Assembly (NCBI RefSeq): GCF_030272615.1
Contig: NC_081413.1
Span: forward strand, 610,247,709-610,311,708
Origin: Cryptomeria japonica
Lineage: Eukaryota; Streptophyta; Pinopsida; Cupressales; Cupressaceae
DNA: 64,000 bases
Reading direction: 5' to 3'
Both the position numbers and the translations under genes were made by a program. Shown piece after piece: positions 1-11,590 of the stretch (positions are counted from its first letter, which is position 1; each line of letters begins with the position of its first letter). A model generated the notes under the pieces. It was not told the origin of the DNA. It did not search any database and saw nothing but the letters and a program-made list of their open reading frames with translations.

Positions 1-128
1 CTGTCATCATACATTGATGATGTATTGGTAAGATTTGTGTTTTCACAGTTCATGTTATATTTTAATTAAATATTTATAAATTAGATAATATTAAGTACTA
101 ATTTTTATTTACATGGTCTATTTAACAG

Positions 129-935
129 TTGATGACCGAGGATGAGTTGAGACAGATTCAGGAATGCACCTTGTCGGCCATTTCATTTGGCCTCGATAGC
201 TTGACGGTACATATATTATTGCACCTAGTCGTTTGTATTTTATTGTACATACATGCTCATCATTTATATTTGTATTAATTAGATTATGTAGTAACTTGCA
301 TGTATATCTTATTTTACTCTTGTAGGGTACAAGCAGCATGAGTGCGGTGCAGTGTGATCTAGGATCTGGTAGTGCAATTGGAGACAAGGGAAAGGTAATT
401 GAATGCAAATATGATTGAATGAATAGTTTAAATAACTTATAGTGATTATACATGTCTAGACATAGATTGATAGTTTCATATACTTGTTGTGTATATATAC
501 AAAGAATCCTTGGCTTCACATCCTTGATGACTACACCCAGTATACCTGAAGAAGAAGAAGAGATGCCTCAAGTAGATGTGTGTTTATTTTATTTTTTGAT
601 TAGTGGATATAATTTGTTATTATTAGGGACAATTATATGCTAACTTGTATCAATGTCATGTTTCTAAACATATGTAGGTTGTTTATGAAAATATTCAAAA
701 CATACCTCCTCTACCGAAGACATACATCAAGAGTCCTGCAAAGCTGAAGAGAAAACGTGGAGATGAGGTAAACATGAATAGTTCAATTAAATAGTTCATT
801 TTTATGTTAACTTTTCGAATGTGAATTATATAATATAACTAATATTAATCGTGGTTTATTTTTCTTGTGCAGGATCCTTCAGAGCCGAGCAGTGCGGCGA
901 AGAGGATCGATTTTGATGATCCATCAACAACTTAG
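129..935 (+). CDS. 3' terminal exons of an unrecognised spliced gene (partial)
   Basis: A run of short reading blocks separated by AT-rich introns with GT...AG borders. Blocks are 129-206 (ending ISFGLDSLT), 326-394 (starting GTSSMSAVQ), one near 505-575 (SIPEEEEEMPQVD), 678-767 (YIKSPAKLKRKRGDE) and 873-935 (ending DDPSTT, stop TAG). Blocks 129-206, 326-394, 678-767 and 873-935 are whole codons, so these introns are phase 0. The third block fits the next one but not the second, so a small indel or a missed exon is likely there. The tail has an acidic run followed by a basic KLKRKRG stretch like a nuclear localisation signal. I do not recognise the family. The gene begins before the window, and it could be a host gene or the end of a spliced transposase. 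Confidence 0.5.
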
Positions 936-1204
936 GATGTTATAGATAGTTTTGGGATGCTTACATGTCTAGTTGGCATGTATATTTTGTATATGGACAT
1001 ACATTCACGTATTTAGACATACATTTTGTTTCAGTTGGTGTTTATGCCATATTTGTGTATGGACATACATTTGTAATCATTCGACTTTTTTACATATACA
1101 GAAGTTGATATTCAATCATATAAATTGTTGCTCATCTGTGTGGTGTTATCATGGAAATCTTTAATCTTCATTCCAATAATTAACAATGGTCAATAATGGC
1201 TATT

Positions 1205-1393
1205 TAATGAACAATACAATTCATTTCATTTCATCGTAAGTGTTGTTTTTATAATGAACAATATAATTCATTTAATGAACAATACAATACAATTTATTTA
1301 ATGAACAATACAATTCATTTAATCAACAATACAATAAAATTCATTCAATGAACAATACAATTCATAAACAATACAATTCATTTAATGAACAAC
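1205..1393. repeat. Short AT-rich tandem repeat
   Basis: Degenerate copies of a unit of about 21 bp containing AATGAACAATACAATTCAT, tandemly arranged and directly abutting the 359-bp satellite. No coding potential. Confidence 0.8.
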
Positions 1394-3154
1394 ACCCTAC
1401 ACATGCTCCTATTTTGCCCCACCACTCGATCGAACGCTCGGGGTCATACCCTACCGGCGTCGTCCCTTGAGCGCCCTAAGTGCTCAAAATTGTCAAACTT
1501 TGACGGGCCCTAACTCAGAATCTGTGGCACCTGTGAATGATCCGTTTGAACCTACGGGGCCATGAGAGGGGTCCCTACAAAAGCCTATCTTGGTATTTCA
1601 AGTTGCCCTACGGTTTTATTAGGGCAGCAATTTTTCAGTTGGCGAAAAAATCGTCAGTCTCACTCAATGGAATGTTGTCGCCTGGTCGATTTCTCATTCA
1701 GCTCATCACGATGACGAACCGTCGGCTCCAACATGTCTAGTTAGGCATAATTACCCTACGCATGCTCCTATTTTGCCCCCCCACTCGATCGAACGCTCGG
1801 GGTCATACCCTACCGGCGTCATCCCTTGAGCGCCCTAAGTGCTCAAAATTGTCAAACTTTGACGGGCCCTAACTCAGAATCTGTGGCACCTGCGAACAAT
1901 CCGTTTTAACCTATGGGGCCACGAGAGGGGTCCCTACAAAAGCCTATCTTGGTTTTTTAAGTTTCCCTACGGTTTTATTAGGGCAGAAATTTTTCAGTTG
2001 GCAAAAAATCGTCAGTCTCACTCAATGGAATGTTGTTGCGTGGCCAATTTCTCGTTGAGCTCGTCGTGATGACGAACCGTCGGCTCTGACATGTCCAGTT
2101 AGGCATAATTACCCTACGCATGCTCCTGTTTTGCCCCCCCACTCGATTGAACACTTGGGGTCATACCCTACCGGCGTCGTCCCTTGAGCACCCTAAGTGC
2201 TCAAAATTGTCAAACTTTGACGGGCCCTAACTTAGAATCTGTGGCACTTGCGAATGATCCTTTTGAACCTACGGGGCCACGAGAGGGGTCCCTACAAAAT
2301 CCTATCTTGGTATTTCAAGTTGCCCTACGGTTTTATTAGGGCAACAATTTTTTAGTTGGCGAAAAAATCGTCAGTCTCACTCAATGGAATGTTGTCGCCT
2401 GGTTGATTTCTCGTTCAGCTCGTCGCGATGACGAACTGTCAGCTCCGACATGTCCAGTTAGGTATAATTACCCTACGCATGCTCCTATTTTTCTCCCCCA
2501 CTCGATCGAATGCTCGGGGTCATACCCTACCGGCGTCGTCCCTTGAGCGCCCTAAGTGCTCAAAATTGTCAAACTTTGACAGGCCCTAACTCGGAATCTG
2601 TGGCACCTGCGAATGATCCATTTGAACCTAGGGGGCCATGAGAGGGGTCCCTACAAAATCCTATCTCGGTATTTCAAGTTGCCCTACGGTTTTATTAGGG
2701 CAGTAATTTTTCGGTTGGCGAAAAAATCATCAGTCTCACTCAATGGAATGTTGTCGCCTGGTCGATTTCTCGTTCAGCTCATCGCGATGATGAACTTTCG
2801 GCTCTAACATGTCTAGTTAGGAATAATTACCCTATGCATGCTCCTGTTTTGCCCCCCCACTCGATCGAACACTCAGGGTCATACCCTACCGGCGTCGTCC
2901 CTTGAGCGCCCTAAGTTCTCAAAATTGTCAAACTTTGACGGGCCCTAACTCGAAATCTATGGCACCTGCAAACAATCCATTTGAACCTATGGGGCCATGA
3001 GAGGGGTCCCTACAAAAGCCTATCTCAGTATTTCAAGTTTCCCTACGGTTTTATTAGGGCAACAATTTTTCAGTTGGCAAAAAAATCATCAGTCTCACTC
3101 AATGGAATGTTGTCGCCTGGTCGATTTCTCGTTCAACTCATCGCGATGAAGAAC
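1394..3154 (+). repeat. 359-bp satellite, five tandem copies
   Basis: Copies begin at 1394, 1753, 2111, 2470 and 2829 with ACCCTAC(G)CATGCTCC, spaced 359, 358, 359 and 359 bp. The fifth copy is cut short at about 3154. The unit is GC-richer than its surroundings and includes CACTCGATCGAAC, TCAAACTTTGACGGGCCC and GGTCCCTACAAAA. Copies differ mainly by transitions, many at CG sites. Each unit happens to contain an open frame of about 65 codons (for example 1537-1740 and 2613-2807). These are copies of one another, lack any known domain and are probably not genes. Confidence 0.95.
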
Positions 3155-3178
3155 CGTGACATCCATGAAGGGATATGA

Positions 3179-4890
3179 AGGGATATTTTGTAAACAATCG
3201 GAAACCTTTAATGATAATCAAGTTGAAGCCTTGAGATTTATGCAATATGGTTCAAGTCCAAAACTGTACCCTGAGAGCATTTTGATTTTACTTATGTCTT
3301 GTGTATTATAATAAAGACCAATTTGCCACTGTGACATCTTCATATGAGAGAAAAGCTTCATTTTATCTCAATACAGTTGTACCTATTTCATTATTAGAAA
3401 AAATAAATATACAAAGATATGTTATTAGTATCCTCTAGATTATGGATTTGAATTGATGTTCTCAATTAGTTATTATCTGTTCAACTTTTCTTCATAAGGC
3501 ACAACCATCTGGTGGTTATCATATGAGGACAACCATCCATGACTTTCAAAGTAATTGATATTTATTCCTACACCTCACACTCACAAGATTAATAATAAAA
3601 TGACATTTATGATTCATCAAATGCTGACAAAGTCTAATCAAAGTTCAACTTCAAGATATATACAACATATCATATTCAACTTCAAGATGCATACAACTTA
3701 CCATATTCAAGCTCATGCCAACCACCACTTGGATATTGTTATATGTCAATTAAAGTACAATATATGTAATAAAACCATATAGTCTTACAAAAAAGCCATC
3801 ATAGACCATCTATGTCGATTAAAGTACAATTCATTTGTAATGGGGGCACACTCACAATCTGAAGTTGCAAAGCCCTGTGGGAAGCATCAAATTAGAAATT
3901 TACTAATCTGACTCATACTACTGTCAAAAGCATCAAAGATGCTACTGCTAGAGAACACCATGCTCCATTGTGGAGAGAATATTAGGTGCATCTAATGTCA
4001 GCATCTAAAAATGAAACAATGTTATTCAATTGCCAAAATCTAACTGACTTTATTTTATAAACCATTAATGAATAAAAATAGACAAGGTTACCTGAGTGAA
4101 AGTTTGATGACCACTTTGACTAGTAGGTATTGATGTTGAAGGCCCAACATTAACCTATTTACCTGACTATCAATGTCAAATGTTTGATTCAATAGATCAT
4201 CTGTCATGACAATTTGATCCACTGCAGATGTGTCCTGGCCACATGCATTTGAATCATCTTCATGATAATAAATACAACAAGACCCACAATTTAATCTCAT
4301 TAATGCACAAAGGAATATGTACCATCACCAAGAGAGGGTCTCGTCAATGACGAATGATCTAGCATGAACCTGAATTTTTAAGAATTGTTAGTCTACACAT
4401 AAAATGCATGGATGAACATAACGAATTTATGATAATCACTTCAACTGAAATGCATGATAATAAATGAAAGGTGGGATCATATACCATAAAAATATGTCCC
4501 TTCGAATTATATCAACAGAACCCACTATGTTGATGCAAAAATCGTAATGTGATACTGTTGTATATCATCAAAAAATACCTTCATGAGCATAAAGGTTATG
4601 TGATAATTATATCATAAAAAATTATCAAATAGTGTTCTCCAATAACAAAAATTGTAAAGCTCATCAAATGCATGATAATAAGTCGTGTTGCAAAAATACA
4701 TCCCTTCCAATTATATCGAGTGTACTTGCTATGTGCATGCAAAAACCGTGTTGCCAAAAAAAAACGTTCATCAATAGACCTGCATTTTGAACACATCCTT
4801 AATATACACGTAACAAATTTGAACATTAAGGTTTAATGATCATTGTTTGAAATGAAATGCATGATAAAAAAATAAGGCACCATTAAAGAC
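3179..4890. other. Gene-free AT-rich stretch
   Basis: No convincing reading frame or repeat longer than a few copies. It begins with a 12-bp doublet (ATGAAGGGATAT, about 3165-3188) at the satellite end. It lies directly downstream of the minus-strand transposase relic, so its right part may be that element's 3' flank and terminus, but I could not identify a terminal inverted repeat. Confidence 0.4.
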
Positions 4891-4893
4891 CTA

Positions 4894-7845
4894 CTACTCA
4901 AGTGTGCCTGAAGGGTCATCTCTTTGTTTAAGAGTATCTAGTATTGCTTCATGATCAACAGTAGTCACTATCCATAGCTCTTTGGTCATCAGTTTTGCTT
5001 GATGCTTCAACAACTTGACATTTGTAGCTATAATAAGGTGTGAATACATTATAATGGTTTTGTGTCTCTCAAAGTCTTCAAATGTAGGTATGCCATTCTT
5101 TCTAATCATGTATGTTCACAACCAAGTTCCCACAACAACAACTAAACCTGTAGGATATGTGAACCCATCATCATCTGTCACTGGTTGTGTTAGCTTTTGT
5201 TTTCCCTATACACATCGTGCCAACCAATATTCTGATCTCTCTTCATTCCCTTGCGGTGCAACAACTGCAAAAACATGTCCTGGTTGTACAAGATCTGATA
5301 GACGATCATACTCAAGAGAACTTTCCATGTCATTGTTTCACAAGGATATTGTTTGAGATAAAGGAGTTAGATAGTGGGGAACCCACGTATCAACCCACTC
5401 ACTTGACTTGCATTGATCCCAATCACACCGAAGACAACTTTGACAAAAAAAAGCCAACGCTCATGTCCAAATGGTCCATGTACTTGCATCTGAGCTGAGA
5501 AATGAATGCATCTTTGAAGAATCTTTAATTGTTTGACAATCCAATCTATCTCCCACTGTTCCCTCCTCAACCAACCAAAAGAATCTGCTCACTGCTGAAT
5601 CAAGAGTACCTCCATGTGACAATGCTGAACTACACCAATCAACAATAGAACGTGCATCAGAGAAATTTGCACCTAAAATCCTCAATTGCTCCTTAACTAG
5701 AGCTCTCTTCAAACATGCACCTGCTCCATCATGCTCTCCCTTCCCATGCCCTGCCTAAAAAAAACACCAAATATGAGGTATACGCCTCTCCACATGCATT
5801 CTACTCAACCAATAAAACATACACGCATTCTTGAATTGACCCGTACAGTTATGTGACCATATTATATGTCAGTCAATTGCAATATCTTTCTCATGCAAGA
5901 ACTCAAAAAAAATCTCGAAAGAATGTTGCACATACTCGAAGGAGTGTGATCTATCATTGCTCATATAAAAATGATACTCCCTAATTATCTTCCTGTCCTC
6001 TTCTATACTATCAGGAGCATGTCTATATGTAATGTGAACAAAAATAGCAATTTGGACTGAATTGTAGTACTGAGACTGTACCTCATTCTGTGGTTGCAAT
6101 ATATAGTTCTCTGCAAAATCAACCACCGATACAATAGTGCCAATCGGGAAAGAGTTCTTACACATCCTGAACTGTTGATCCAACCACTGAGACCTATGGG
6201 TGTGCCTTGCATACTTGTAGAAAAGATTTTCCTTAAAATCCAAAATAAAATCAGCAATACTCACTTCTCTTGAGACTAATTCGCATCTAGAACCTTCACC
6301 TCCACTCTTCACAATATATTTCTCTGTCTCATATCTTTTTTTCTCAACATAATTATTTCCAAACTCATGTTCGCTACCCTCATGAAAACATGAAACAAAC
6401 TTTGACAACCCACCGCATTCTGAGCACTTCTCATTCAAACAATAATTTCTATAGAAATAGCAGCCATCATCTTTAGGGCATAGATATAGATCTTGCAAGT
6501 CTCTTGATGATCTCAGAAATAGCATTGCACCACACTCCTACAACATCTCATTAGTATGCATCGTAGAACGAATATGACATAAAAGTTCATGGTACATTGA
6601 AAACTCCACATGGTACTTGCAACAACAGGTATTGCGAATCTTAAGAGGAACACAATAAAATGGTTTCAAAGATTCAAAGGCCCTTTGTGATATTTGCAAA
6701 GTTGGATGTAATTCACAAATTTTTTTGTACAACATTGTTTGGCTTGATTCCAAGAAATGTTTGGGATGCGGTGTGCGGTCTCGGTTGTCGACTCTTAATT
6801 TCAAAACGTCCTTTACATTGGGTGACACTCTAGAATTAGAGTGCCAAAATTGTTGAATCTTTTCCTTCACATTGTCAGTCAACTTTCTATCAACACGTGG
6901 AAGCCTCCCACCAAATGCCCATCTATCTTGTTGAAGTGGATCATCAAGTCTTTGTCTTCATGCAAGTGCTCTATCCAAAGTTTTACGGTTTATGTTAAAA
7001 TCAACACAAGTTTGTCTCATTTGACGAGCCTTCCTCAATTGATGGCTTACTAAGGAGGTTGTAATCACTCTTCGAGCGGCTCTCTTATCTCTTTCTTTGG
7101 TATTCTTTCCAATAGAATTGAGAGCGTCAAATAGATTTTTTGCAATAATAGAATTTCTCTCCGTCTTCTTGTTCATACGAATCTTCAATTTGTTTAGCAA
7201 TGGTCTCATCTTTATCATCTTTAGCAATTGAACAAAGAGTTGGCATTGCTCAGTCAATGTCTTATTGCTAAAATTTTGGTTGAAAAGTTTTGTATCCCAC
7301 AACCGAACGGTTCTTGTTGACCTCTTGCCTTCAAGATTCGCAATAATGTTCTCATCGATTTAAAATAACCATTTTGGGGTTCTTGAAGGTCTTGGATTTG
7401 GAATTTGTCTTTCATCCATGAGAGGGTCTTCATTTCTAAAGTAATTAGGTGTTACATATGGTTAACTTGGTGAGGCAATTCCACCTTCAATGTTAAATTT
7501 TTCCACATTTTCACCTCCTAGGTCAAAATTTTCCACATGTTGAGCATTTTCATTATTACTTTCAACATTTTCAAAGTTTTCAATATTTTCACTTTCAAAG
7601 TCTACATTTTCATTTTCAATAACTTGTGGCACATTTTAAATTTCAATTTCCTCTTCAGTTGAAGTAACATTAGCAATATTTAACATACCTTGTCTTCTCC
7701 TCCTATGACATTCTCTATCTCTTTCTCTATACACTTCAACTTGGTCATTTGAAAGTTTTCTTTTGTGTTTAGACTTCCGACGACTACTACTCCCCATTTC
7801 CCTCCACACATATGCTCCTTCATGATTGACAATGTAATTTTTCAC
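4894..7845 (-). pseudogene. Degenerate DDE transposase, 984-codon frame
   Basis: One uninterrupted minus-strand frame from ATG at 7845 to TAG at 4894-4896, broken only by eleven in-frame stops: 7636, 7462, 7360, 6958, 6538, 5869, 5755, 5461, 5338, 5206 and 5116. In order it shows a basic N-terminus (RRKSKHKRKLS, RERDRECHRRRR), an acidic EN-rich linker (about 7380-7630), a helical middle part, a CCCKYH cysteine/histidine motif near 6610, then an RNase H-like core. The core has VVDFAENY (Asp codon 6118-6120), MSNDRSHS (Asp 5953-5955), SHNCTGQFKN (about 5850), GHGKGEHDGAGACLKRA (about 5730) and a C-terminal LVQPGHVFAVVAP / DDDGFTYPTG domain. From memory, relatives occur in animal and gymnosperm genomes and read SDGCAGQFKN, so the third catalytic Asp would be His here (5851-5853). 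Family name uncertain; the copy is inactive. Confidence 0.8.
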
Positions 7846-7979
7846 TTTAAGAATCTCGCAAAAGCACTAATTTGTCTCTAGCTGTCTGCAACCTCGTGAT
7901 CGTCGACAGAAAACATGGGACCTAGACTGTTAGCCCTTGGAATCAACAGAATGGCCCACAAACCTTTTTTTTTTTTTTT
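7846..7979. other. Transposase upstream flank ending in a T-run
   Basis: Short stretch between the transposase start codon and the foldback element. It ends in a 15-base T-run directly against the element's terminus, so any target duplication is hidden in low-complexity sequence. Confidence 0.4.
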
Positions 7980-8180
7980 AGTACCAAAATCGGATATCCG
8001 ATAAAATCCGATATCCGAGATTTTATCGGATATCCGATAAAATCCGATATCCGATTTTAGTACAAAAATATGTGGTCCACAAAAAAAATTCCCGTTGTGG
8101 CCATTTATGAACTAAACTGCCACATGGCAGAAATCCAATATCCGATTAAATTGGATATCGGATTTTATTGGTCATATTTT
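7980..8180 (+). repeat. Left terminal inverted repeat of the foldback element
   Basis: Begins AGTACCAAAATCGGATATCC. Positions about 7986-8058 are a hairpin of four TCGGATATCCGA-type dyads joined by TAAAATC spacers. The rest (about 8075-8180) matches the reverse complement of 11591-11700: GCCATTTATGAA, CACATGGCAGAAATCC, then GGATTTTATT. It is longer than the right arm because the GATATC hairpin is duplicated. Confidence 0.85.
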
Positions 8181-8220
8181 AGAGAGAGAGAGAGAGAGGA
8201 GGAGGAGAGAGAGAGGGAGA

Positions 8221-8276
<56 letters not shown>

Positions 8277-8335
8277 GAGAGGGAGAGAGAGAGATAGAGA
8301 GAGAGAGAGGAGAGGGAGAGAGAGAGAGAGTAGGA

Positions 8336-8375
<40 letters not shown>

Positions 8376-8432
8376 GGGGAGAGGGAGAGAGGGAGAGAGA
8401 TGGAGAGAGGGAGAGAGGGAGAGAGAGGGAGG

Positions 8433-8497
<65 letters not shown>
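8181..8497 (+). repeat. (GA)n microsatellite tract
   Basis: About 317 bp of GA dinucleotides with scattered GGA and GGGA interruptions and rare T (GATAGA, AGTAGG). It is the inverted counterpart of the CT tract at 11336-11590. Long SLSLS/RERER frames here are artefacts. Confidence 0.95.
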
Positions 8498-11333
8498 TAT
8501 TGGGGACACCATATGACCCCTATGGACACCATATGACCCCTAATGACACCATAGGACCCCTTAAGACACCAAATCATGTCGTTAGGGGTCATATTGTGTC
8601 CTACGACCCCATAAGACACAATATGACCCCTAACGACATGATTTGGTGTCTTAAGGGGTCCTATGGCGTCGTTAGGGGTCATATGGTGTCCATAGGGGTC
8701 ATATGGTGTCTTGGGACACCATAGGACCACTTAAGACACAATATGACCCCTAACGACATAATATGACCCAAAGTGACCCAATATGGTGTCATTAGGGGTC
8801 ATATGGTGTCCTAAGAGGTCATAAGGGTTCATGGGACACCATATGACCCCTATGGACACCATATGACCCCTAACGACACCATAGGACCCCTTAAGACACC
8901 AAATCATATCGTTAGGGATCATATTGTGTCGTACGGGGTTGTAGGACACAATATGACCCCTAACGACATGATTTGGTGTCTTAAGGGGTCCTATGGTGTC
9001 GTTAGGGGTCATATGGTGTCCATAGGGGTCATATGGTGTCTTGGGACACCATAGGACCCCTTAAGACACAATATGACCACTAACGACGCAATATGACCCA
9101 AAGTGACCCAATATGGTGTCCATAGGGGTCATATGGTGTCTTAAGGGGTCCTATGGTGTCCCAAGACACCATATGACCCCTAACGACACCATAGGACCCC
9201 TTAAGATACCAAATCATATCGTTAGGGATCATATTGTGTCGTACGGGGTCGTAGGACACAATATGACCCCTAACGACATGATTTGGTGTCTTAAGGGGTC
9301 CTATGGTGTCGTTAGGGGTCATATGGTGTCCATAGGGGTCGTATGGTGTCTTGGGACACCATAGGACCCCTTAAGACACAATATGACCCCTAACGACACA
9401 ATATGACCCAAAGCGACCCAATATGGTGTCCATAGGGGTCATATGGTGTCTTAAGGGGTCCTATGGTGGCCCAAGACACCATATGACTACTATGAACACC
9501 ATATGACCCCTAACAACACCATAGGACCCCTTAAGACACCAAATCATATTGTTAGGGATCATATTGTGTCGTACGGGGTCGTAGGACATAATATGACCCC
9601 TAACGACATGATTTGGTGTCTTAAGGGGTCCTATGATGTCTTTAGGGGTCATATGGTGTCCATAGGGGTCATATAGTGTCTTGGGACACCATAGGACCCC
9701 TTAAGACACAATATGACCCCTAACGACACAATATGACCCAAAGTGACCCAATATGGTGTCATTAGGGGTCATATGGTGTCTTAAGGGGTCCTATGGTGTC
9801 CCAAGACACCATATGATGCCTATGGACACCATATGACCCCTAACGACACAATAGGACCCCTCAAGACACCAAATACTATCGTTAGGGATCATATTGTGTC
9901 GTACGGGGTCATAGGACACAATATGACCCCTAACGACATGATTTGGTGTCTTAAGGGGTCCTATGGTGTCATTAGGGGTCATATGGTGTCCATAGGGGTC
10001 ATATGGTGTCTTAAGGGGTCTTATGGTGTCCCAAGACACCATATGACCCCTATGGACACCATATGACCCCTAATGACACCATATGACCCCTTAAGACACC
10101 AAATCATATCGTTAGGGATCATATTGTGTCGTACGGGGTCGTAGGACACAATATGACCCCTAACGACATGATTTGGTGTCTTAAGGGGTCCTATGGTGTC
10201 GTTAGGGGTCATATGGTGTCCATAGGGGTCATATGGTGTCTTGGGACACCATAGGACCCCTTAAGACACAATATGACCCCTAACGACACAATATGACCTA
10301 AAGCGATCCAATATGGCATCATTAGGGGTCATATGGTGTCTTAAGGGGTCCTATGGTGTCCCAAGACACCATATGACCCCTAACGACACCATAGGACCCC
10401 TTAAGACACCAAATAATATCGTTAGGGATCATATTGTTAGGGATCATATTGTGTCATAAGGGTTCATGGGACACCATATGACCCCTATGGACACCATATG
10501 ACCCCTAACGACACCATCAGACTCCTTAAGACACCGAATCATGTCGTTAGGGGTCATATTGTGTCCTACAACCCCGTAAGACACAATATGACCCCTAATG
10601 TTATGATTTGGTGTCTTAAGGGGTCCTATGGTGTCGTTAGGGATCATATGGTGTCTTGTGACACCATAAAACCCCTTAAGACACCAAATTGTGTTGTTAG
10701 GGGTCATATTGTGTCCTACGACCCCGTAAGACACAATATGACCCCTAACGACATGATTTGGTGTCTTAAGGGGTCCTATGGTGTCGTTAGGGGTCATATG
10801 GTGTCCATAGGGGTCCTATGGTGTCTTGGGACACCATAGGACCCCTTAGGACACAATATGACCCCTAACAACATGATTTAGTGTCTTAAGGGGTCCAATG
10901 GTGTCGTTAGGGGTCATATGGTGTCCATAGGGGTCATATGGTGTCCCATGAACCCTTATGACCTCTTAGGACACCATATGACCCCTAATGACACCATATT
11001 GGGTCGCTTTGGGTCATATTGTGTCCTAAGGGGTCCTATGGTGTCCCAAGACACCATATGACCCCTTAAGACACCAAATCACGTTGTTAGGGGTCATATG
11101 GTGTCTTAAGGGGTCATAGACCACAATATGACCCCTTAGGACATAATATGACCCAAAGCAACCCAATATGGTGTCATTAGGGGTCATATGGTGTCCTGAG
11201 AGGTCATAAGGGTTCATGGGACACCATATCACATAACTATCATTAGGGGTCATAGTTATGGGTCGTAAGACACAATATGACCCCTAACGACATGATTTGT
11301 TAAGACACCAAATTGTGTCGTTAGGGGTTATAT

Positions 11334-11335
<2 letters not shown>
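8498..11335. repeat. 20-bp module array arranged as serial palindromes
   Basis: About 140 modules of 20 bp, variants of GACACCATATGACCCCTAAC (other forms: CATAGGACCCCTTAA, CAATATGACCCC, CAAATCATGTC), present in both orientations. Runs of direct modules flip orientation at dyad centres such as about 8613, 8935, 9245, 9575, 9905 and 10138, giving palindromes with arms near 100 bp. A higher-order landmark (AAATCATATCGTTAGGGATC) recurs at 8901, 9211, 9541, 9871 (variant), 10101 and 10411 (variant), with spacings of 310, 330, 330, 230 and 310 bp, all multiples of 10. Because the array is self-complementary, both strands spell nearly identical peptides; these are not genes. Confidence 0.9.
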
Positions 11336-11387
<52 letters not shown>

Positions 11388-11424
11388 TCCTCTCCTCTCT
11401 CTCTCTCTCTCCCTCTCTCTCTCT

Positions 11425-11455
<31 letters not shown>

Positions 11456-11496
11456 CCTCCCTCTCTCTCTCTCTCCCTCTCCCTCTCTCCCTCTCT

Positions 11497-11573
<77 letters not shown>

Positions 11574-11590
11574 TCCTTCTCTCCCTCTTC
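11336..11590 (+). repeat. (CT)n microsatellite tract
   Basis: About 255 bp of CT dinucleotides with CCCT interruptions, mirror-placed and inverted relative to the GA tract at 8181-8497. Open frames on either strand are dinucleotide artefacts. Confidence 0.95.

Noticed and set aside
1537-3178. Repeated 65-codon frames in the satellite
   Set aside because: Each is the same segment of the tandem unit; differences between copies do not look selected and one copy loses the frame.
5015-5498. Plus-strand frames opposite the transposase C-terminus
   Set aside because: The minus-strand reading carries family-like motifs in a single frame through this region; these are shadows.
8165-8730. Long open frames of Ser-Leu or Arg-Glu repeats across the GA tract
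   Set aside because: They are dinucleotide repeats read in frame; the same occurs on the opposite strand and in the CT tract at 11284-11764.
8500-11253. Many frames of 60-117 codons giving MTPNDTIGPLKTPNH-like peptides on both strands
   Set aside because: Direct consequence of a self-complementary 20-bp repeat (60 bp equals 20 codons); no start context, no domain.
8498-11335. CRISPR-like array of about 20-bp repeats
   Set aside because: Modules are contiguous without unique spacers, occur in both orientations and lie in plant DNA with no cas genes.
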